Below, piece after piece: positions 7,132 to 11,569 of a stretch of 11,569 nucleotides of DNA; position 1 is the first letter of the stretch, and the number at the start of each line of letters is the position of its first letter. The notes under the pieces were generated by a model. It was not told the DNA's origin, ran no database searches, and saw only the letters and a list, made by a program, of their open reading frames with translations. The position numbers and the translations under genes are program-made. Source of the stretch: Bacteroidota bacterium (lineage in GTDB: Bacteria > Bacteroidota > Bacteroidia > Chitinophagales > Chitinophagaceae); assembly GCA_023386395.1 (NCBI GenBank), contig JAEWJV010000056.1:1-11569 (forward strand), read 5' to 3'.

Positions 7132-7521
7132 TTGAAGAAATTAATCTCAATATTATTCTTATTAATTTACCTGTTCACAACAACAGAGTTTTATCAATTT
7201 GTAAAACTGCCGCTATTATTTGAACATTTACAGGCGCATGAGGCAGGTGACAAAAATGAAACTTTGTGGAGCTTTATTGATGAACATTATCTTAAACCGG
7301 TTGACAAAAACCCGGATGCAGCAGCAGATATGCAACTGCCTTTTAAAGCACAAAATCCCTCAGTAGCCTACAATATTTCAACTACCGTCCTTATTCAGAC
7401 GCAATCTTTTTTTGTTATAAAACCGATTGAACTAATTACCACAGATTTTCCTCAATACATACAATCTTTTTCTCCTTATTCGTTCGGATCCAGCATCTGG
7501 CAACCTCCCAAAAACTGTTAG
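7132..7521 (+). CDS. Small exported or membrane-anchored protein, companion of the RND efflux gene
   Basis: This 129-residue protein starts with TTG; no in-frame ATG lies nearby, and the TTG puts MKK directly before the hydrophobic segment LISILFLLIYLF (residues 4-15), a signal peptide or membrane anchor. The rest is likely periplasmic: FYQFVKLPLLFEHLQAHEA (about 20-38), a charged stretch with HYLKPVDKNPD, LPFKAQNP near 69-76, and a C-terminus ending SSIWQPPKNC. I recall similar short unnamed proteins with an N-terminal hydrophobic segment and a terminal 'IWQPPK' tail directly before CzcA/CusA-type genes in Bacteroidota; this is from memory. It lacks a clear metal-binding Cys/His cluster, though His32, His36 and His52 are present. 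The RND gene follows 97 bases later, so a role in metal efflux, for example accessory or sensing, is inferred from position only. Confidence 0.7.
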   Translation: MKKLISILFLLIYLFTTTEFYQFVKLPLLFEHLQAHEAGDKNETLWSFIDEHYLKPVDKNPDAAADMQLPFKAQNPSVAYNISTTVLIQTQSFFVIKPIELITTDFPQYIQSFSPYSFGSSIWQPPKNC

Positions 7522-7549
7522 TTCTTTTATTTTTTATTTGAAAGAACTA
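7519..7549 (+). repeat. 9-bp inverted repeat overlapping the small gene's stop codon
   Basis: TAGTTCTTT (7519-7527, beginning with the TAG stop codon) is perfectly complementary to AAAGAACTA (7541-7549), with a 13-base T-rich loop. No T run follows, so it is not a standard terminator. It may be a weak attenuator or an RNA-stabilising hairpin between the small gene and the pump gene. Confidence 0.45.
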
Positions 7550-7573
7550 TAGCATGCATTATATGTGCCTGCC

Positions 7574-7594
7574 TTTGATTGATCAGTAATCAAA
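7574..7594. repeat. Inverted repeat 25 bases before the RND gene, possible operator or hairpin
   Basis: TTTGATT (7574-7580) and AATCAAA (7588-7594) are perfect inverted copies separated by seven bases. The repeat lies between the small gene and the pump ATG at 7619. It could be a dimeric regulator site or an RNA hairpin. It is AT-rich and short, so chance is possible. Confidence 0.3.
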
Positions 7595-7618
7595 CTCATG
7601 AATTAACAGAACAGAATT

Positions 7619-9532
7619 ATGCTGAATAAGATAATTGAGTTTTCCGTAAGGAATAAACTTATTATCGGGCTCTTTGTTATGGCGTTGGTTATCTACGGAA
7701 TTTTCCAGGTACAGCAACTGCCAATTGACGCGGTGCCCGATATAACGAATAACCAGGTGCAGGTTATAACTACAGCGCCCGCCTTTGGAGCAACCGATAT
7801 TGAAAACCTGGTAACGTTTCCCATTGAACTTGCCAACAGTAATATTAGCGGGCTGGAACGAATAAGAAGTTTTTCACGTGCCGGCCTGTCCATTGTTACC
7901 ATCATTTTTAATGATGATGTGGATGTGTATTGGGCAAGACAGCAGGTTGCTGAGCGTTTGCAGCAGGTGCAAACGCAAATTCCGCCGGGCATTGGCACAC
8001 CGGCATTGGGGCCTATTACAACAGGACTTGGAGAGATATATCAATATGTAGTTCACCCTAAAAAAGGATATGAGAATAAGTATGATAAAATGCAGTTAAG
8101 AACGATACAGGATTGGATTGTCCGCCGGCAGCTGTTAGGTGTAAAAGGTGTTGCTGAGGTAAGCAGTTTTGGCGGTAATCTTAAGCAATATGAAGTAGCT
8201 GTTGACCCGAACAAATTAAAATCTTACAACATCAACATCACCGATGTTTTTAATGCTCTGCAGAACAACAATCAAAACACTGGCGGCGCTTACATTGAAA
8301 AAGGCCCGGCTGTTTTATTTATCAGAAGTGAAGGCATGGTGAGTTCAGTTGATGATATCAGTAACATCACTATTAAAACCGGCAACAGCGGAACACCATT
8401 ATTTATACGCGATGTGGCGAAAGTGCAGCTTGGTTATGCTACGCGGTACGGTGCAATGTGTTATGATGATAAAGGCGAAGTGTCCGGCGCTATTGTAATG
8501 ATGCTGAAAGGTGCAAACAGCAATGAAGTTATCAGGAATGTAAAGGAAAAAGTTGCAGGCATACAAAAAACTTTACCCGAAGGTGTGGTGATAGAACCTT
8601 TTCTCGACAGGACAAAGATGGTGAACAATGCCATTCATACGGTTGAAAAAAATTTGATTGAAGGCGCCATTATTGTTGTGTTTATCCTCGTTCTTTTTCT
8701 GGGAAACATGCGCGCCGGTTTGCTCGTTGCCTCAGTTATTCCTTTATCCATGTTGTTTGCCATTATACTTATGAATGTATTTGGTGTCAGCGGTAACCTG
8801 ATGAGTTTGGGTGCTTTGGATTTTGGATTGATAGTAGATGGTGCTGTGATTATTGTTGAAGCCGTGATGCATCACATAGCGCATAGCCACAAACTCGCCA
8901 CGTCAACCAAAATAACACAGTCTGAAATGAATGGCATTGTAAATGATGCCGCCGGCAAAATGATGAACAGCGCCGTATTTGGGCAAATCATCATCCTGAT
9001 TGTTTACGTTCCCATCTTCACCTTACAAGGCATTGAAGGCAAGATGTTCAGGCCAATGGCACAAACGGTTGCGTTTGCCCTGCTTGGCGCATTTATTCTT
9101 TCGCTCACTTACATTCCCATGATGAGCTCATTAGTGTTGAGCAAAAGAGTAAAAACGCGGCAAAATATTTCGGATAAAATAATGCTCGGCCTCGAAAATG
9201 TTTATCAGCGAACATTAAAAAAAGTATTGCGTTATCCTAAAACTGTTGTAGGCGTTGCTGTGGTAATGTTTGTTATTGCCATTATCATTTTTAACCGCCT
9301 TGGCGGTGAATTTATCCCGCAAATTGAAGAAGGCGATTTTGCTGTTGATACAAGAGTGCTTACAGGCAGCAATCTTAATACAACCATTAACAGCACACAA
9401 CAGGCAGCGCATATTTTAATGCAGTTTCCGGAAGTGGAAAAAGTGGTTACAAAGATTGGTAGTGGCGAAGTGCCGACAGACCCGATGCCTATGGAAGCAA
9501 CGGATATGATGGTGATATTGAAAGATAAATAA
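7619..9532 (+). CDS. czcA: CzcA-type heavy-metal RND efflux pump, N-terminal 637 residues, ended by in-frame TAA
   Basis: This is the first part of an inner-membrane proton/metal antiporter of the HME-RND class, which expels divalent cations such as Co, Zn, Cd or Ni through a tripartite complex. Residues 11-31 form TM1. The periplasmic part starts with LPIDAVPDITNNQVQV (34-49). TM2-TM6 lie at about 343-505, and TM7 at about 540-558. TM4 carries GALDFGLIVDGAVIIVE (398-414) with Asp401, Asp407 and Glu414, matching Asp402/Asp408/Glu415 of Cupriavidus CzcA. This HME1-type motif argues for divalent cations over Cu/Ag. The frame stops at TAA 9530-9532 just after MMVILKDK, in the second periplasmic domain, whereas RND pumps need about 1040 residues. 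The missing half continues in the same frame directly after the stop. As a stand-alone protein this half lacks TM8-12 and should not pump. Confidence 0.9.
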   Translation: MLNKIIEFSVRNKLIIGLFVMALVIYGIFQVQQLPIDAVPDITNNQVQVITTAPAFGATDIENLVTFPIELANSNISGLERIRSFSRAGLSIVTIIFNDDVDVYWARQQVAERLQQVQTQIPPGIGTPALGPITTGLGEIYQYVVHPKKGYENKYDKMQLRTIQDWIVRRQLLGVKGVAEVSSFGGNLKQYEVAVDPNKLKSYNINITDVFNALQNNNQNTGGAYIEKGPAVLFIRSEGMVSSVDDISNITIKTGNSGTPLFIRDVAKVQLGYATRYGAMCYDDKGEVSGAIVMMLKGANSNEVIRNVKEKVAGIQKTLPEGVVIEPFLDRTKMVNNAIHTVEKNLIEGAIIVVFILVLFLGNMRAGLLVASVIPLSMLFAIILMNVFGVSGNLMSLGALDFGLIVDGAVIIVEAVMHHIAHSHKLATSTKITQSEMNGIVNDAAGKMMNSAVFGQIIILIVYVPIFTLQGIEGKMFRPMAQTVAFALLGAFILSLTYIPMMSSLVLSKRVKTRQNISDKIMLGLENVYQRTLKKVLRYPKTVVGVAVVMFVIAIIIFNRLGGEFIPQIEEGDFAVDTRVLTGSNLNTTINSTQQAAHILMQFPEVEKVVTKIGSGEVPTDPMPMEATDMMVILKDK

Positions 9533-11569
9533 GAATGGACAACCGCAAATTCATTTGATGACCTTGCCGATACGATGACTAAAGCATTGGACGCGGTGCC
9601 CGGTATCACCACCAGTTTTCAATATCCTGTTCAAATGCGGTTTAACGAGTTAATGACAGGTGCAAGACAAGACGTTGTTTGTAAAATTTTTGGTGAAGAC
9701 CTGAATGTACTGGCAACTAATGCGCAGAAGCTTGCAAAGATTGTAAGCAGTGTAAGGGGCAGCAGCGATTTATATATTGAGCCGGTTACAGGCATGCCGC
9801 AGATCATTGTAAAATATAATCGCAATGCGATTGCCCAATATAATTTAAACATCAGTGATGTGAATGATGTATTGAATGCTGCATTTGCCGGAAAGAGCGC
9901 CGGGCTTGTGTTTGAAGGCGAGAAGCGCTTTGACCTGGTAGTAAAACTGGAGCCAAACGGCAGGCGGAATCTGGGGAATGTTCAGCATCTTTTAATACCG
10001 GCCCCTAATGGTACACAGGTGCCTTTATACCAGTTAGCTGATGTGCAGATTATAAATGGCCCTAATCAAATACAAAGGGAAGACAGCCACAGAAGAATTG
10101 TCGTGGGTTTTAATGTAAAAGGCCGCGATGTACAAAGCATCGTAAATGAACTGCAACAAAAAGTAAATACACAATTAAAACTACCACCGGGTTATTACGT
10201 TACATACGGCGGCGAATTTGAAAATTTAATTGCTGCTAAAAAGCGCTTAAGTGTTGCAGTGCCTGCATCATTGATAATGATATTTCTCTTATTGTTTTTT
10301 GCATTGAAGTCAGTTAAACAAGGGTTACTAATTTATACAGCTATTCCCTTATCTGCCATTGGCGGTGTGTGTTTTTTAGCACTGCGTGGATTGCCTTTTA
10401 GCATCAGTGCTGGTGTTGGGTTTATTGCATTATTTGGTGTTGCCGTATTGAATGGAATTGTATTGATAGCTGAATTCAATCGTCAAAAAGAATATGGTTA
10501 TACCAACATTTATCATATTGTAATGAATGGCACAAGACTGCGGTTGCGGCCCGTATTGATGACCGCTTCTGTTGCATCACTGGGTTTCCTGCCGATGGCA
10601 TTAAGCACCGGCGCTGGTGCTGAAGTTCAAAGACCTTTGGCAACCGTTGTTATTGGCGGATTACTTACAGCAACGTTTCTCACCTTATTTGTCCTGCCGG
10701 TATTGTTTGTGGCATTTAAAGGAAAGAAACAGAAAACAAAAATCTCTTCTATGAAGGTCTTGATTTTATTAATAATTGCAATGTGTGCAACAGGATTGCA
10801 TGCTGAAGCCCAAACAAAAATATCATTACAGGATGCTATTGATACAGCGTTGAAAAATAATCTTGCTGTTAAAAATGAAATGCTGAAAGCAAAGTATCAG
10901 CAAGCATTAATTAAATCATCAGCGATGATACCGCAAACGAATGTAGCAGCAGAATTCGGGCAGGTGAACAGCGCTTATTTTGATAATCGCTTCAGCATTA
11001 GCCAGTCTATAAATTTCCCAACCGTTTACTCCAATCAGAGGAAAGTATATGAAGAAGAACTGCAAAATGCATTATTAAATAAAACATTGCAGCAGCAGGA
11101 AATAAAAAAAGAAGTTACGCAGGCTTTTTATCAGTTCGTCATACAAAAAGAAAAAGAAAAATTGTTATTAAGCGCTGACAGCAATTATGCAGTATTCCTA
11201 AACAAAGCAGTTCTGCGTTTAAAAACCGGTGAAAGCAATATACTGGAGAAAACAACAGCAGAAACGCAACGCGGAAATATTCAATTGCAACTGCATTCAT
11301 TACAACAACAAATGGAGGTAACAAAAGCCCGGTTTCAGTATCTATTAAATACAAATAATAATGTTGAACCAGGCGCCGATACAATCGCCGCAACTATTCC
11401 TGCAATTCTAGACAGTTCAGCGCTGGCACAACACCCGTTATTACAGGTTTACCAGCAGCAGGAAAAAATTGCAGCAGCAACCACGAAATTGGAACGCTCA
11501 AAGTTGTTGCCTGATTTAAGTGTTGGTTATTTCAACCAAACCTTTCGCGGTGTTGGCCCGGATGAAAAG
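9533..11569 (+). CDS. Remainder of the pump frame: RND C-terminal half fused to a TolC-like outer-membrane factor, 3' truncated
   Basis: The frame continues in phase from the TAA at 9530-9532 to the window end with no further stop (679 codons; codon 1317 counted from 7619). EWTTANSFDDLADTM directly resumes the RND homology, then RFNELMTGARQDV and the rest of the second periplasmic domain. TM8 begins near codon 878, and GVGFIALFGVAVLNGIVLIAEFN lies in TM10-11. The RND part ends near codon 1040, the normal RND length. At codon 1045 (ATG 10751) a signal-peptide-like segment (MKVLILLIIAMCATGLHAEA) begins, followed by TolC-family sequence: KISLQDAIDTALKNN, then long coiled-coil helices rich in Q, E and K (about codons 1140-1220). 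Such pump-channel fusions are known among Bacteroidota CusA/CzcA proteins. If translated alone, the first in-frame ATG is at 9575; an independent start at 10751 could give a free outer-membrane factor. The stop upstream may silence it all. Confidence 0.8.

Noticed and set aside
9530..9532. Reassigned TAA codon in this organism
   Set aside because: TAA is the natural stop of the synthase, DUF4270 and metK genes in the same window, with termination at the expected protein ends.
9500..9600. Frameshift as the cause of the pump gene break
   Set aside because: Homology before and after the TAA is in the same reading frame, so a substitution (or a read error of one base) explains it better than an insertion or deletion.
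11139..11393. An 84-codon - strand frame within the TolC-like part
   Set aside because: It is antisense to coiled-coil coding sequence of the outer-membrane factor and has no family features.

Overview
The window looks like chromosomal DNA of a Bacteroidota bacterium, most likely of the Chitinophagaceae or a near relative. The evidence is a moderate-to-low GC content, promoters with the Bacteroidota -7 element TAnnTTTG instead of sigma70 boxes, almost no Shine-Dalgarno sequences, a DUF4270 lipoprotein next to a glycogen/starch synthase, and a SusA-like GH13 enzyme. The genus cannot be fixed from this sequence alone.

Left part (1-2912, + strand): the last 58 codons of a GT5-type glycogen/starch synthase, a DUF4270 lipoprotein six bases after it (probably one operon), then metK with its own -7 element. 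A strong hairpin terminator follows metK and lies between it and the convergent gene.

Middle (2994-6292, - strand): a two-gene maltodextrin unit. A GPH/SLC45-type MFS sugar symporter is transcribed first, followed by a secreted GH13 neopullulanase/cyclomaltodextrinase. The enzyme would cut alpha-glucans in the periplasm and the symporter would import the products. No SusC/SusD or regulator lies in the window.

Centre (6293-7131): an intergenic stretch holding a 23-codon mini-ORF just behind a perfect -7 element, a tRNA-Leu(CAA) with its own promoter and terminator, and the frameshifted, internally shortened remains of a universal stress protein gene on the - strand.

Right part (7132-11569, + strand): a heavy-metal efflux locus. 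It starts with a 129-aa exported or anchored small protein of unknown function (TTG start, -7 element directly upstream). Next is a CzcA-type RND pump whose reading frame runs without interruption into a TolC-like outer-membrane factor, so pump and outer-membrane channel would be one polypeptide of more than 1317 residues. A single in-frame TAA at codon 638 (9530-9532) breaks the frame. On both sides the homology continues in the same frame, so this is a point nonsense change (AAA to TAA would explain it), a sequencing error, or a readthrough stop. The TolC part runs off the right end, and no CzcB-type membrane-fusion protein is in the window.

I found no mobile element, CRISPR array, phage gene or defence system. 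The most noteworthy signals are the RND-OMF fusion with its internal stop, the small companion protein, and the mini-ORF.
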